From Streptomyces fulvoviolaceus (GTDB lineage: Bacteria > Actinomycetota > Actinomycetes > Streptomycetales > Streptomycetaceae): DNA of 64,000 nt. Positions 32,896-41,398 of the stretch are shown in pieces (the first letter of the stretch is position 1; every line of letters starts with the position of its first letter). Made by a program: the position numbers and the translations under genes. The DNA is taken from positions 1 through 64,000 of the forward strand of contig NZ_JOEY01000025.1 of assembly GCF_000718165.1 (NCBI RefSeq), read 5' to 3'. The notes under the pieces are model-generated. The model saw only the letters and a program-made list of their open reading frames with translations. It was not told the origin of the DNA and ran no database searches.

Positions 32896-34143
32896 CTAGA
32901 CGGCGAACTCGACCGGCAGACTGTCCAGCCGGAACTCCCAGGTGGAGGCGGTCGAGCCGAGTTCCTCCGGCGGTACGGCCAGGCGCAGGCCCGTCAGCCG
33001 GTGCAGCAGGACGTTCACGCCGACCTCGATGATGGACTGGCCGATGCTCTGCCCGGGGCACTCGTGCGGACCGGAGCTGAAAGCCAGGTGCGACTGGTTG
33101 CCCTGGACCGCCACGCCCTCTTCCCGGATCTCCGGGTCGACGTTGCCCGAGGCGAGGCCGAGGACGAGCAGGTCGCCCTCCTCGATGTCGTGCCCGCCGA
33201 GCTCCAGCTCGCTGGTGGCGAACCGCCCCGGCAGGACAGCCAGCGGCGGGGTGTTCCACATGACCTCCTCCACCACGGCGGACACGTTCAGCTGACCGCT
33301 GATCAGCCCGGACAGCCGCGCCGTGTCGGTCAGGAGCAGCTGCAGCACCCGGGCCAGCAGGTTACTGGTCGTGGTGTGGGCGGCGATCAGCACCAGGCGC
33401 AGATGGCTGACGACCTCGTCCTCGTCCAGCGCCGCGGGGTGCTCCAGCAGGGCGGTGGTGAAGTCCGAACCCGGTTCGGACCGCTTGCGCTCGGCGAGTT
33501 CGGCCAGGATCTGCATGATGTGGCCGTTGTGTACGAGGGCGTCCTCGCCGCCCTTGAAGACCTGGGCGCACGACTCGACCAGGCGTAGCCCGTCCGCCTT
33601 GGGAAGGCCCAGGATCCGGGTGAGCACGAGCATCGGCAGGTACTCGGCGTAGTCGGCCACCAGGTCGGCGCGCCCGGCGTCGGCGAACACGTCGATCTGC
33701 TGGTTCGCGAAGTACGTGGCGTGCCGCCGGACGCCACGGCTCGAGGCGGCCAGCAGTCCGTCGGTGACCGCGCCGCGCAGCCTGCGGTGCGGCTCTCCGT
33801 CCTGGGAGACGCAGTCGGGCCGCCAGCCCACCATCGGCACCAGCGGATGGGACTCCGCTATCCGGCCCTCCCGCCAGTCCCGCCAGATGCGGGCGTCCCG
33901 GCTGAACTGACGGGGGTTGTCCAGCACCCGCCGGTTGTCGCGGTAGCCGAGCACCAGCCAGGCGGGAACGTCACCCTCGAGGAGCACCGGTGCGACGGAG
34001 CCGTGCTCCTTGCGCAGCCGCTCGTAGATGGCCTGCGGGTCGGTGGCCGCGTCCGGGCCGTACAACCGCGTGAGTTCTGCCCCACCGTGCGCGACGGGGC
34101 ACCCGCGGGGCGCGTCGGGATCGTTTAAAGTCTGCTCGTTCAT
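32896..34143 (-). CDS. cvnE: Conservon P450 (CvnE), CYP157-type, lacking the EXXR arginine
   Basis: 415 residues. Haem loop FSSGPHECPGQ with the axial Cys; I-helix reads LIAAHTTTSN. In the K-helix the expected E-x-x-R is EEVMW, with Trp in place of Arg. CYP157 proteins of conservons are known to have lost this otherwise near-invariant arginine, so this is a family trait and not damage. The start overlaps the end of cvnD by four bases (ATG 34143, cvnD stop 34140). It is the last gene of the operon. Substrate and redox partner unknown. It converges with the terpene cyclase fragment. Confidence 0.94.
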   Translation of the reverse strand: MNEQTLNDPDAPRGCPVAHGGAELTRLYGPDAATDPQAIYERLRKEHGSVAPVLLEGDVPAWLVLGYRDNRRVLDNPRQFSRDARIWRDWREGRIAESHPLVPMVGWRPDCVSQDGEPHRRLRGAVTDGLLAASSRGVRRHATYFANQQIDVFADAGRADLVADYAEYLPMLVLTRILGLPKADGLRLVESCAQVFKGGEDALVHNGHIMQILAELAERKRSEPGSDFTTALLEHPAALDEDEVVSHLRLVLIAAHTTTSNLLARVLQLLLTDTARLSGLISGQLNVSAVVEEVMWNTPPLAVLPGRFATSELELGGHDIEEGDLLVLGLASGNVDPEIREEGVAVQGNQSHLAFSSGPHECPGQSIGQSIIEVGVNVLLHRLTGLRLAVPPEELGSTASTWEFRLDSLPVEFAV

Positions 34144-34745
34144 CGGGACTCCAGTGCGACGGCGGAGCGTTCCTTCAGGTGACGTATCAGGGCGATGAGG
34201 ACGTCACGGCTGGAGGCCCGGTCCCGGGCGTCGCAGGCCACGATCGGGGTGTGCGGGGAGATGTCGAGGGCGTCCCGGATCTCCTCGATCGGGTGCTGCT
34301 GGGAGTCGGGGAAGACGTTCAGGGCGATGACGAAGGGGACGTTCTGCCGCTCCATCTCCTCGATCGCCCGGAAGCTGGAGGCGAGCCGGCGGGTGTCCAC
34401 CAGGACGACCGCGCCGAGCGCGCCCTTGAACAGGCCGTTCCACAGGAACCAGAAACGCTCCTGGCCGGGCGTGCCGAACAGGTAGAGCACCAGTTCCTCG
34501 TTGATGCCGATCTTCCCGAAGTCCAGACTGACCGTGGTCTCGGTCTTGTCCGCGACGCCGATGAGGTGGTCGTCGTCGGCGCTGGCCTGCGTGAGGGTCT
34601 CCTCGGTGGTCAGCGGCTTGATGTCGCTGACCGAGCGGACCATCGTGGTCTTTCCGGTGCCGAAGCCGCCGGCGATCATCACCTTCACCGAGCGGGCGGC
34701 CCCGGCGGCCTGCCGGCCGGGATGGTCAAAGCCTTTGAAGTCCAC
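34140..34745 (-). CDS. cvnD: Conservon GTPase CvnD
   Basis: 201-residue Ras-like/MglA-type GTP-binding protein. P-loop GGFGTGKTT, a switch II region FGTPGQERFWFLW, and NxxD-equivalent ALNVFPDS in the guanine pocket, ending with CDARDR. Start: GTG 34745 with GAGGAGGT five bases upstream, overlapping the cvnC end by 20 bases. In conservons CvnD is the GTPase that associates with the membrane-bound CvnA-B-C complex in a nucleotide-dependent way, resembling a G-protein system. Confidence 0.94.
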   Translation of the reverse strand: MDFKGFDHPGRQAAGAARSVKVMIAGGFGTGKTTMVRSVSDIKPLTTEETLTQASADDDHLIGVADKTETTVSLDFGKIGINEELVLYLFGTPGQERFWFLWNGLFKGALGAVVLVDTRRLASSFRAIEEMERQNVPFVIALNVFPDSQQHPIEEIRDALDISPHTPIVACDARDRASSRDVLIALIRHLKERSAVALESR

Positions 34746-35097
34746 TGAGTACCTCCTCAAGGAGCGCGAGGTCGGGCCCGCGACCGGCGTCGTGCGCCGG
34801 GATGGGGTCACGGGCTTCGACGCGGCCTGCCTCCAGCAGATCGGCCAGCAGCACCGCGAGAATGTTGAAGGGCAGTCCGAGGTGGGCGCCGAGTTCGGCC
34901 ACCGCCAGCGGATCGCGGCAGCGCCGGAGAATCTCCTCGTGCTCGTGCTGCATCCCCGGGACGGGAGCGGTGAGGGAGACGATGAGGGTCGCCACGTCGA
35001 GACTCGACGCCGAACCGCCCGGTCCGCTGCGCCCCCCGGTGAGGACGTAGTAGCGCTCGAGACCGGACGGGTCCGTGGGTCGGCGGGGAGCACTCAT
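34726..35097 (-). CDS. cvnC: Conservon protein CvnC (DUF742)
   Basis: 123 residues, DUF742: a disordered N-terminus, RYYVLTGGRSG, then a winged-helix-like unit with EEILRRCRDPLAVAELGAHLGLPFNILAVLLADLLEAG. ATG 35097 overlaps the end of cvnB by four bases. The predicted winged helix suggests DNA or protein binding. It is the usual third gene of conservons. Confidence 0.94.
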   Translation of the reverse strand: MSAPRRPTDPSGLERYYVLTGGRSGPGGSASSLDVATLIVSLTAPVPGMQHEHEEILRRCRDPLAVAELGAHLGLPFNILAVLLADLLEAGRVEARDPIPAHDAGRGPDLALLEEVLSGLQRL

Positions 35098-35504
35098 CCA
35101 GAGTGCTCCTCCAGGCGCGGAGTGGTGCCGAGGAGCTCACCCATCCTGCGGGCCAGGTCCCTCATCTGGTGCCCCAGCAGGCCCTGGTCGAGGCCCTCTC
35201 TGGCGAGCACTCCGAGATACGTCTCCACACCCGCGCGGACGACGAAGAGATGACCGCCGTCCACCTCGATCATCGCCAGCCTGAGCTGCCCCGCGTACTT
35301 GGGGAACTGCTCCGCGACCGGCTGGGCCAGCGCCTGCAGGCCTGCCACCACGGCCGCGAAGCGGTCCACGTCGTCGGGATCTTCGGCACCAAAGGACGTG
35401 ATGGCCTTGCCGTCGCTGGAGGCCACGAGGGCGAAGCGGATCTCCGGGATGGACTCCACCAGATCGCGGAGCGCCCAGCTCACGTCGGTTCCCTGTTGCG
35501 TCAT
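35094..35504 (-). CDS. cvnB: Conservon roadblock/LC7 protein CvnB
   Basis: 136 residues of the roadblock/LC7 fold (LVESIPEIRFALVASSDGKAI, then QALAQPVAEQFPKYAG and LFVVRAGVETYLGVLA). These proteins act as GTPase-activating or scaffolding partners of Ras-like GTPases, here CvnD. ATG 35504; five bases after the cvnA stop. Translational overlap with cvnC shows a single operon. Confidence 0.95.
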   Translation of the reverse strand: MTQQGTDVSWALRDLVESIPEIRFALVASSDGKAITSFGAEDPDDVDRFAAVVAGLQALAQPVAEQFPKYAGQLRLAMIEVDGGHLFVVRAGVETYLGVLAREGLDQGLLGHQMRDLARRMGELLGTTPRLEEHSG

Positions 35505-35509
35505 GTGGA

Positions 35510-37240
35510 CTAGTCGCTCTCTTCAGTGCGGTGCTCTGCGGACGCGGGGCCGTCGGCCGCCCCGTCCGCCTCGGTGGACTCCCGTCCGGCGGTGGCGAAG
35601 GCGGCCATGCCGGTGAAGGACGCGTCCGGAGGGGTGGCGGAGACGGTCGTCTCCTCCGTCCGCTCCGAGCGCTCGGCCGGCTGGTGCCGCACCTCCCGCC
35701 CCTCGTCGGTCCGCCTGCTTCTGCGTCGGGGCAGTCCGCCGGGAGTGGTGTCCACGGCTTCCGCGGTCTCGTCCGGAGTCTCGTCCGGGGTCTCGACGGC
35801 GGCCTCCGCACGGACCGGGGTCGCCACGGCGGCCTTGACCACCGGGGCGGGGGTCGTGGGAGTGACCGAGGGCAGCTGGCTGAAGTACTTGTGCGGGACC
35901 ACGACCACCACCGAGGTGCCGAGCCAGGGCGAGTCCGCGAAGGTGACGCGGATGCCGTAGCGGCGGGCCAGGGCACCGACGACCCGGAGGCCGATGTTGG
36001 CGTCCTCCGAGATGCCGCCGAGGCCGGGTCCGGCTCCGGTGCCGGCGAGGGCGTACTCGGCCTCGCGCTTCTTCTCCTCGCTCAGGCCCTTGCCCGAGTC
36101 CTGGAACTCGATGCCGACGCCGTTGGGGACCTCCTTGCCGGAGACGATCACCGGCTCGGTGGGCGGCGAGTAGCGGGCCGCGTTGTCCAGGAGGTGGGCG
36201 AAGATCAGCGTGAGGTGGTCCACCAGACCGCCGTCGACGCCGAGTTCGGGCAGATGGCGCACCTGGATCCGGTGGAAGTCCTTGATCCGGCCGACGCCGC
36301 CGCGCACCACGCTGAGCAGGCGCTGCGGCTCCTGCCACTGGCGGCCCGGGCGGTCCGAACCGCCGAGCACACCGATGCTGGCGGCGAGACAGTCGGCGGG
36401 GCCGATCTCCTGGTCGAGTTCCATCAGACCGCGGGCGACGGCCGGCAGCCGGCCGTGCTCGCCCTGCATCTCGTGCAGGCGACCACGGAGCTTGCTGGTC
36501 AGCACGTGGATGCGGTTGCCGATGCTGATGACGGCCTGTTCGGCGGAGGTCGACCGGTTGAACTCATCCTCGACGCCGATCAGGGCGGTCCTGAGGATCT
36601 TGCGGAGTTCGGCCTGGAGGTCGGAGCTGACCTTCGCGCACTGGTTCGTGGCGGGCAGCAGGTCGTCGATGGCCTCACCGGCGCGCAGGCGTACCAGCGC
36701 CTCCGGCAGCTGCTCCCCGGCGAGCCGGGCGACCGCGGAGTGCTGGTGGGCCAGCTGCTCCTGCCAGACCTCGGACTGGTCGGCGAGCTGGGTCTCGTAG
36801 GACGTCGCCTGGTCGGCCAGCCGTGTCTCGAGCGCATGGGTCTGCTCGGCGAGGCGTTCGTCGAACGTCCGGGCCTGCTCGGCCAGTTGCACCTCGTAGG
36901 AGTTCAGTTGGTCGGCGAACCGGTCCTCCTGGGTGGCGCGTTCGGCGGAGTACTTCCGTTCCAGGCCGGCCACATGCTGCTGCCACTGCTGGGAGTGTTC
37001 GGCCTGCGAGGTACGGAAGGTGCTCTCCGACCGGCCCAGTTGGGTCCGGGTGCGGATCAGGAGGCGAACGCAGACCGCGCTGGCTGCCGTCGCGGCGACA
37101 CCGGCGACGGCCGCGGTTATTCGCTCCGAGCTCATGAACGTGGCGGCAACCGTCCCGCCTCCTAAGGCCAGCGGCATCAGCCACCAGCTGTACCAGGCGA
37201 CAGGGGCCCGCGCCGCCGGGGGCGGAGTGGCGAGTTCCAT
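35510..37240 (-). CDS. cvnA: Conservon sensor-like histidine kinase CvnA with hendecad coiled coil
   Basis: 576 residues. Two membrane segments (about 18-62) anchor it. Residues 108-173 consist of six 11-residue repeats starting F/L-A-x-Q, a hendecad coiled coil that would make a rigid stalk. A dimerisation region follows, then the ATPase domain (N-box HLLDNAARYSPP, DSGKGLS, LGGISEDANIGLRVV, GTSVVVVVP), and a long disordered Pro/Glu/Thr tail. The phospho-acceptor His of two-component kinases is not obvious. ATG 37240 has AAGGA six bases upstream; an ATG at 37246 is too near. First gene of the conservon, which senses something at the membrane and controls CvnD. Confidence 0.94.
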   Translation of the reverse strand: MELATPPPAARAPVAWYSWWLMPLALGGGTVAATFMSSERITAAVAGVAATAASAVCVRLLIRTRTQLGRSESTFRTSQAEHSQQWQQHVAGLERKYSAERATQEDRFADQLNSYEVQLAEQARTFDERLAEQTHALETRLADQATSYETQLADQSEVWQEQLAHQHSAVARLAGEQLPEALVRLRAGEAIDDLLPATNQCAKVSSDLQAELRKILRTALIGVEDEFNRSTSAEQAVISIGNRIHVLTSKLRGRLHEMQGEHGRLPAVARGLMELDQEIGPADCLAASIGVLGGSDRPGRQWQEPQRLLSVVRGGVGRIKDFHRIQVRHLPELGVDGGLVDHLTLIFAHLLDNAARYSPPTEPVIVSGKEVPNGVGIEFQDSGKGLSEEKKREAEYALAGTGAGPGLGGISEDANIGLRVVGALARRYGIRVTFADSPWLGTSVVVVVPHKYFSQLPSVTPTTPAPVVKAAVATPVRAEAAVETPDETPDETAEAVDTTPGGLPRRRSRRTDEGREVRHQPAERSERTEETTVSATPPDASFTGMAAFATAGRESTEADGAADGPASAEHRTEESD

Positions 37241-37588
37241 CTGCATCCTTCGAAGCAACACGATTGAACAGGGGGAGTGTGCAAGGGGGCAACGCACTGA
37301 TGAGCACGCACCGCAAGACGACCGAATGCGATCGCGTCAACTCGCAGCGCCGAACGGGAGCTTATCGGGTTTGAACCCGAAAGGATCAACCTCACCGCTC
37401 AGCGGACGTGAGGGTTCCGTCACTCTCCGACAAGAGCAAACACATCGACAAATACCTTTACCTACCAGCGGAGTTGTTCCCGACGGCCCGCCGACGGTTC
37501 ACCCGGGGTTCACCGGGCAACCTGCCGTGCACTTCCTGGACAGGTGTCCCGCTATAGTGGACGTCCGTCCAAGAAATAGAGGAAGTCC
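37241..37588. other. Divergent regulatory region between cvnA and the DUF1304 gene
   Basis: 348 bases, richer in A/T in the stretch 37400-37460 than the flanks. It must hold the conservon promoter (leftward) and the DUF1304/tetR promoter (rightward). A GGGTTTGAACCC palindrome is seen near 37367, and a TetR-type site is listed separately. No gene on either strand. Confidence 0.5.
37558..37571. promoter_or_regulatory. Inverted repeat overlapping the DUF1304/tetR promoter
   Basis: TGGACG-TC-CGTCCA with 6-base arms. It begins at the last base of a TATAGT -10-like hexamer (37553-37558), about 17 bases before the DUF1304 start. The position fits autorepression by the TetR protein encoded in the same operon. 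Confidence 0.6.
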
Positions 37589-37951
37589 ATGGAGATCCTG
37601 GCGACCGTGCTTGTGGCCCTCGTGGCCGTTCTGCACGCCTACATCCTGGTGATGGAGATGTTCCTGTGGCAGAAGAAGCCCGGCCGGGCGCTGCACGGGT
37701 TCGATCGTGAGATGGCCCGGGCGACCGCGCCGATGGCCGCCAACCAGGGGCTCTACAACGGCTTCCTCGCGGCGGGGCTGGTCTGGGGCCTCGTCGCCGC
37801 CGATCCCACCGGTTTCCGCGCCCAGGTGTTCTTCCTGTCCTGTGTCGTGGTCGCGGGCGTGTACGGCGCCGCGACGGCGAACCGTCGGATCCTGTTCGCG
37901 CAGGCCCTGCCGGGCGCGCTCGCCCTGGGCGCCGTCCTGCTCGCCCGGTGA
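37589..37951 (+). CDS. DUF1304 small membrane protein
   Basis: 120 residues with four hydrophobic helices (start MEILATVLVALVAVLHAY, then ANQGLYNGFLAAGLVWG). The MEMFLW segment and the Asn-Gln-Gly-Leu-Tyr motif identify DUF1304. Function unknown. ATG 37589 follows AGAGGAAG. The next gene, a TetR regulator, begins at a GTG overlapping the stop by four bases, so the pair is an autoregulated operon. Confidence 0.92.
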   Translation: MEILATVLVALVAVLHAYILVMEMFLWQKKPGRALHGFDREMARATAPMAANQGLYNGFLAAGLVWGLVAADPTGFRAQVFFLSCVVVAGVYGAATANRRILFAQALPGALALGAVLLAR

Positions 37952-38511
37952 GCCGGGCCGCGCCGCAGGACCCGCGGGCCGCGCGCACCCGGTCGAGGCT
38001 GCGCGAGGCCCTGTTGGCGGAGTGCGCCGAACGGCCGCTGGAGGAGGTCGGCGTGGCTGCCCTGGCGCGCCGGGCGGGGGTCGGGAGGGCCACGTTCTAC
38101 GTCCACTACGCCGACCTGGAGGCCCTGGCCGTCGACGCCTGCGCGGACGTCGTACGCGAGGCCGTGGAGGCGCTGCACGCCTGGCGCGGCCGCCCCGACC
38201 CGGTGCACGCGCCGCCCGCACTGCCGGCGTTCTTCTCCTCCCTCACTCCCCACGCCGCCCTGTACCGGGCCCTGCTCAGCCCGGGCGGCGGCGGTCCGCT
38301 CGGCCGGGTCCTGCACCGGGATCTGCGGGCCTACAGCCTTCGCGAGCGCGAACTCGCGGGCGCGGCCGACGCGCCACTGGTCGCCTCGGCGGTCGCCGCC
38401 ACCTTCGCCGGGGTACTGGCCGACTGGCTGCACGGGCTGCTCGAGGCCACCGCCGAGGACATCGCCGACCAGGTCTGGCAGTTGCTGGTCGCATTGCACG
38501 CGAGCCGGTGA
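37948..38511 (+). CDS. TetR-family regulator coupled to DUF1304
   Basis: 187 residues. HTH: RLREALLAECAERPLEEVGVAALARRAGVGRATFYVHYAD. GTG 37948 overlaps the DUF1304 stop. Its operator is probably the TGGACG-TC-CGTCCA repeat upstream of the operon. The ligand is unknown; DUF1304 partners are typically found with such regulators. Confidence 0.92.
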   Translation: MSRAAPQDPRAARTRSRLREALLAECAERPLEEVGVAALARRAGVGRATFYVHYADLEALAVDACADVVREAVEALHAWRGRPDPVHAPPALPAFFSSLTPHAALYRALLSPGGGGPLGRVLHRDLRAYSLRERELAGAADAPLVASAVAATFAGVLADWLHGLLEATAEDIADQVWQLLVALHASR

Positions 38512-38518
38512 GGCACCG

Positions 38519-39364
38519 TCACTTGCAGGCCACGGTCCGCTCCGTCCGGGGCCAGGCCTCCACGCCGTCGGGGGTGCGGACGTACGCCGTCCGCCGGTCG
38601 TCCGTCAGCCACAACCGCCAGTCCTCGTAGCGGTATCCGGTGTCGTGGGCGCCGGCCGGTATGCGGACGTCGCCGTCGTAGGCGGCCGTCAGCATGCCGG
38701 ATCCGAGCAGGCCGTCGGGATCGCGGGCGTACATCCGCAGGTCCTTCCCGTCGCCCATGTCCAGGAAGTGCACCTTCTGCCAGCCGCAGTGGTCGTCCCC
38801 GGCGGAGCTGCCGACCTCCGTGGTCGGCACCCGGTTGCCGTCGCGGTCGGTCCAGATCTCGTACCCGTGGGAGTCGGTCCAGCTCGCCGGGAGTTCGGCC
38901 GGATCGCAGGAGGCCGTGGTCTCCGGGCCCCAACCGGGCCGGTCCCTCCCGTCCTTGGCGACGACGACCGCGACCTTGGTGCGGCCGTCCACGTCGTACG
39001 AGAAGAGCACGCGGCCGGACTCCCTGCGCTCGACCCGGTAGCCCGAGCGCGGGACCTCGGGCTGTTCGACGTCGAAGTAGGTCTCCAGGCCCTCCTCGGG
39101 CGTGTCCCCGCCGTCGCCTTCGCTCCAGGTCTCGCCCTGGCCTCCGGCGTGGATCGCGGTGTCGCACTCCAGGGCCCGGCCTGCGGCTCCCGCTTCGGCG
39201 GCCGCGGCCTGTGCGCCACCCTCGGCCGACTCCCCGGTGGGGACGTACAGGGGTCCGGCGTAGGGCGTCGCAGGAGGCGTGCCCTCCACGAGCACGTCCT
39301 CCGTCCTGGCCCCGCACCCCACGGCCGCCACCGCCACCAGCACCGCCACGAGTCCTCTGCCCAT
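38519..39364 (-). CDS. Secreted lipoprotein of unknown function
   Basis: 281 residues. Signal with lipobox VAAVGC (Cys about 17). The mature part has four further cysteines (ALECDT, SCDPAE, DDHCGW, TVACK) that could pair, and an all-beta appearance. The last strand repeats Tyr-Glu-Asp-Trp-Arg-Leu and Tyr-Val-Arg-Thr. I do not recognise the family. ATG 39364 follows GGGGGCGGGA. A single gene, converging with the TetR gene. Confidence 0.8.
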   Translation of the reverse strand: MGRGLVAVLVAVAAVGCGARTEDVLVEGTPPATPYAGPLYVPTGESAEGGAQAAAAEAGAAGRALECDTAIHAGGQGETWSEGDGGDTPEEGLETYFDVEQPEVPRSGYRVERRESGRVLFSYDVDGRTKVAVVVAKDGRDRPGWGPETTASCDPAELPASWTDSHGYEIWTDRDGNRVPTTEVGSSAGDDHCGWQKVHFLDMGDGKDLRMYARDPDGLLGSGMLTAAYDGDVRIPAGAHDTGYRYEDWRLWLTDDRRTAYVRTPDGVEAWPRTERTVACK

Positions 39365-39424
39365 TCCCGCCCCCTGCTCGGTTTCTTGATCCTTCGACGC
39401 GGCGGGGGCCCGGAACGTTCGCGG

Positions 39425-40375
39425 TCAGCGAGCCGCCGTCTGGAACGTCCGCCGGTATACCTGCGGCGACACCCCGATCGCGGCGTGCAGGTGCTGGCGC
39501 AGGGAGGCGCCGGTGGCGAAGCCGACCCGGCCCGCGATCTGGTCCACCGACAGGTCGCTCGCCTCCAGCAGGTGCCGGGCGCGGGCGACGCGCTGCTGGA
39601 TCAGCCAGCGGCCGGGGCTGACGCCCACCTCGTCGTTGAAGCGGCGCGCGAAGGTGCGCAGGCTCATCCGGGCGTGGGCGGCGAGGTCGGCCAGGGTGAG
39701 GGGGTCGCCGAGCCGGGCCAGGGCCCACTCCCGGGTGGCGGCCGTGCTCGTCGCACCGCACTCCGGCACGGGCTGCTCGATGTACTGGGCCTGGCCCCCG
39801 TCCCGGAAGGGCGGGACGACACAGCGGCGGGCCACCCTGTTGGCCAGTTCGCTGCCGTGGTCCTTGCGCACGAGGTGCAGGCAGACATCGACCCCTGAGG
39901 CGGCCCCGGCCGAGGTGAGCACTCTGCCGTCGTCGACGAAGAGCACGCCCGGGTCGAGGGCGACCTCGGGAAACATGCTGCGGAACCGGTCGGCCAGGTG
40001 CCAGTGCGTGGTCGCGGTGCGGCCCGCGAGGAGTCCGGCCGCCGCGAGGACGAACGCGCCGGTGCAGATGGAGACCAGGCGCGCGCCGGGCGGGATTAGC
40101 GCGAGCGCGGCGGTGACCTCGTCGGGCAGCTCGGCGCGGACGCGCGCGGGGTCGATGGGCGGGACCACCACCGTGTCCGCAGTGCTCAAGATCTCCGGGC
40201 CATGCTCGACGGCGATCGTGAAATCGGCGTTGGTAGGCACCGGCTGCCCGTCGACGGTGCAGGTCAGCACCTCGTAGCGGCCGTCCGCCGCGCCGAGGAT
40301 CCGGCTGGCGATGCCCAGTTCGAAGGGGTAGACGCCCTCCAGGGCCAGCACCACGACCCGCTCCACATGACTCAT
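39425..40375 (-). CDS. GlxA-family regulator (DJ-1/PfpI domain + AraC HTH)
   Basis: 316 residues. Residues 1-190 form a DJ-1/PfpI-like domain (RVVVLALEGVYPFELGIASRILGA, and nucleophile-elbow ARLVSICTGAFVLAAAGLL with Cys). Residues 215-310 are an AraC-type DNA-binding domain (LADLAAHARMSLRTFARRFND, DQIAGRVGFATGASLRQH). ATG 40375. It is divergent from the quinone-oxidoreductase-like gene across 65 bases, which is its likely target. Confidence 0.93.
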   Translation of the reverse strand: MSHVERVVVLALEGVYPFELGIASRILGAADGRYEVLTCTVDGQPVPTNADFTIAVEHGPEILSTADTVVVPPIDPARVRAELPDEVTAALALIPPGARLVSICTGAFVLAAAGLLAGRTATTHWHLADRFRSMFPEVALDPGVLFVDDGRVLTSAGAASGVDVCLHLVRKDHGSELANRVARRCVVPPFRDGGQAQYIEQPVPECGATSTAATREWALARLGDPLTLADLAAHARMSLRTFARRFNDEVGVSPGRWLIQQRVARARHLLEASDLSVDQIAGRVGFATGASLRQHLHAAIGVSPQVYRRTFQTAAR

Positions 40376-40440
40376 GGCACGATCCTATCGAAGGTTGGCA
40401 ATCATGCCATTTCCCGGTCGGGCGGGCCCGGGCAGGCTGG

Positions 40441-41397
40441 ATGACCATGAGCCATGTGAAGACGATGCGAGTCATCAGCCAGGACGTCCTCGGCGGTCCC
40501 GAGGTCCTCAAGGAGATCGAGGTGGAGCGCCCGGCGCCGGGGCCCAACCAGGTGCTGGTCCGGGTCCGCGCCGCCGGGCTCAACCCCACCGACTGGAAGC
40601 ACCGCGCCGCCGGCATCTTTCTGGGTGAGCCGCCCTTCGTGCTGGGCTGGGACGTCTCGGGCGTGGTCGAGGCGGTCGGATTCGGCGTCGCCGCCTTCGG
40701 GCCCGGGGACGAGGTCTTCGGGATGCTGCCCTACCCGTACGGCCACGGCTCGCACGCCGAGTACGTGATCGCCCCGGTCCGGGCCCTGACACGGAAGCCC
40801 GCGGGCATCGACCACGCCCAGGCCGGAGCCCTTCCGCTGGTGTCGCTGACCGCCTGGCAGGCCCTGGTGGAGCACGCCGACCTGCAGCCGGGGCAGCGGG
40901 TCCTCGTCCACGCGGCGGCCGGCGGGGTCGGGCATGTGGCCGTGCAGATCGCCAAGGCGCGCGGGGCGTACGTGATCGGTACGGCGAGCGCGGGCAAGCA
41001 CGAGTTCCTGCGGGGGCTCGGCGTGGACGAGGTGATCGACTATCGGGAGACCGACTTCGCCGAGGCCGTCAAGGACGTCGACGTGGTGCTGGACACCATG
41101 GGCGGCGACCACGCGCTGCGCTCGCTGCGGGTGCTGCGTCCGGGCGGGCTGGTGGTGTCGATCCTGCCGGTCGGGGCGGAGGGGTTCCGCGAGGAGGCCG
41201 AGCGGCTCGGCGTACGGGCGATCACCATGCTCGTCGACGCCGACCGGGCCGACATGGAGGCGATCGCGGACCTCGTCGAGCAGGGGAAGCTGCGGGCCGC
41301 GATCGCCGGGACCTTCCCGTTGGCCGGTGTCGCCGAGGCGCATGCGCTCGGCGACACCGGCCGGACGACGGGGAAGCTGGTCCTCGTAGTGGACTGA
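40441..41397 (+). CDS. NADP-dependent quinone-oxidoreductase-like MDR protein
   Basis: 318 residues, medium-chain dehydrogenase/reductase fold without the zinc-binding cysteines, so it is of the quinone oxidoreductase type. Motifs: RVRAAGLNPTDWKHRA, GWDVSGVVEAVG, LVHAAAGGVGHVAVQIAKARGAYVIGTASAGKH (NADP loop). ATG 40441 (or 40447). Divergent from the GlxA-type regulator; converges with the zinc alcohol dehydrogenase, whose stop is two bases away. Confidence 0.92.
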   Translation: MTMSHVKTMRVISQDVLGGPEVLKEIEVERPAPGPNQVLVRVRAAGLNPTDWKHRAAGIFLGEPPFVLGWDVSGVVEAVGFGVAAFGPGDEVFGMLPYPYGHGSHAEYVIAPVRALTRKPAGIDHAQAGALPLVSLTAWQALVEHADLQPGQRVLVHAAAGGVGHVAVQIAKARGAYVIGTASAGKHEFLRGLGVDEVIDYRETDFAEAVKDVDVVLDTMGGDHALRSLRVLRPGGLVVSILPVGAEGFREEAERLGVRAITMLVDADRADMEAIADLVEQGKLRAAIAGTFPLAGVAEAHALGDTGRTTGKLVLVVD

Positions 41398-41398
41398 C

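Noticed and set aside
32896..37240. The five-gene cvnA-E operon as a novel signalling system
   Set aside because: It is a standard Streptomyces conservon; only the hendecad stalk and the P450 variant are worth noting.
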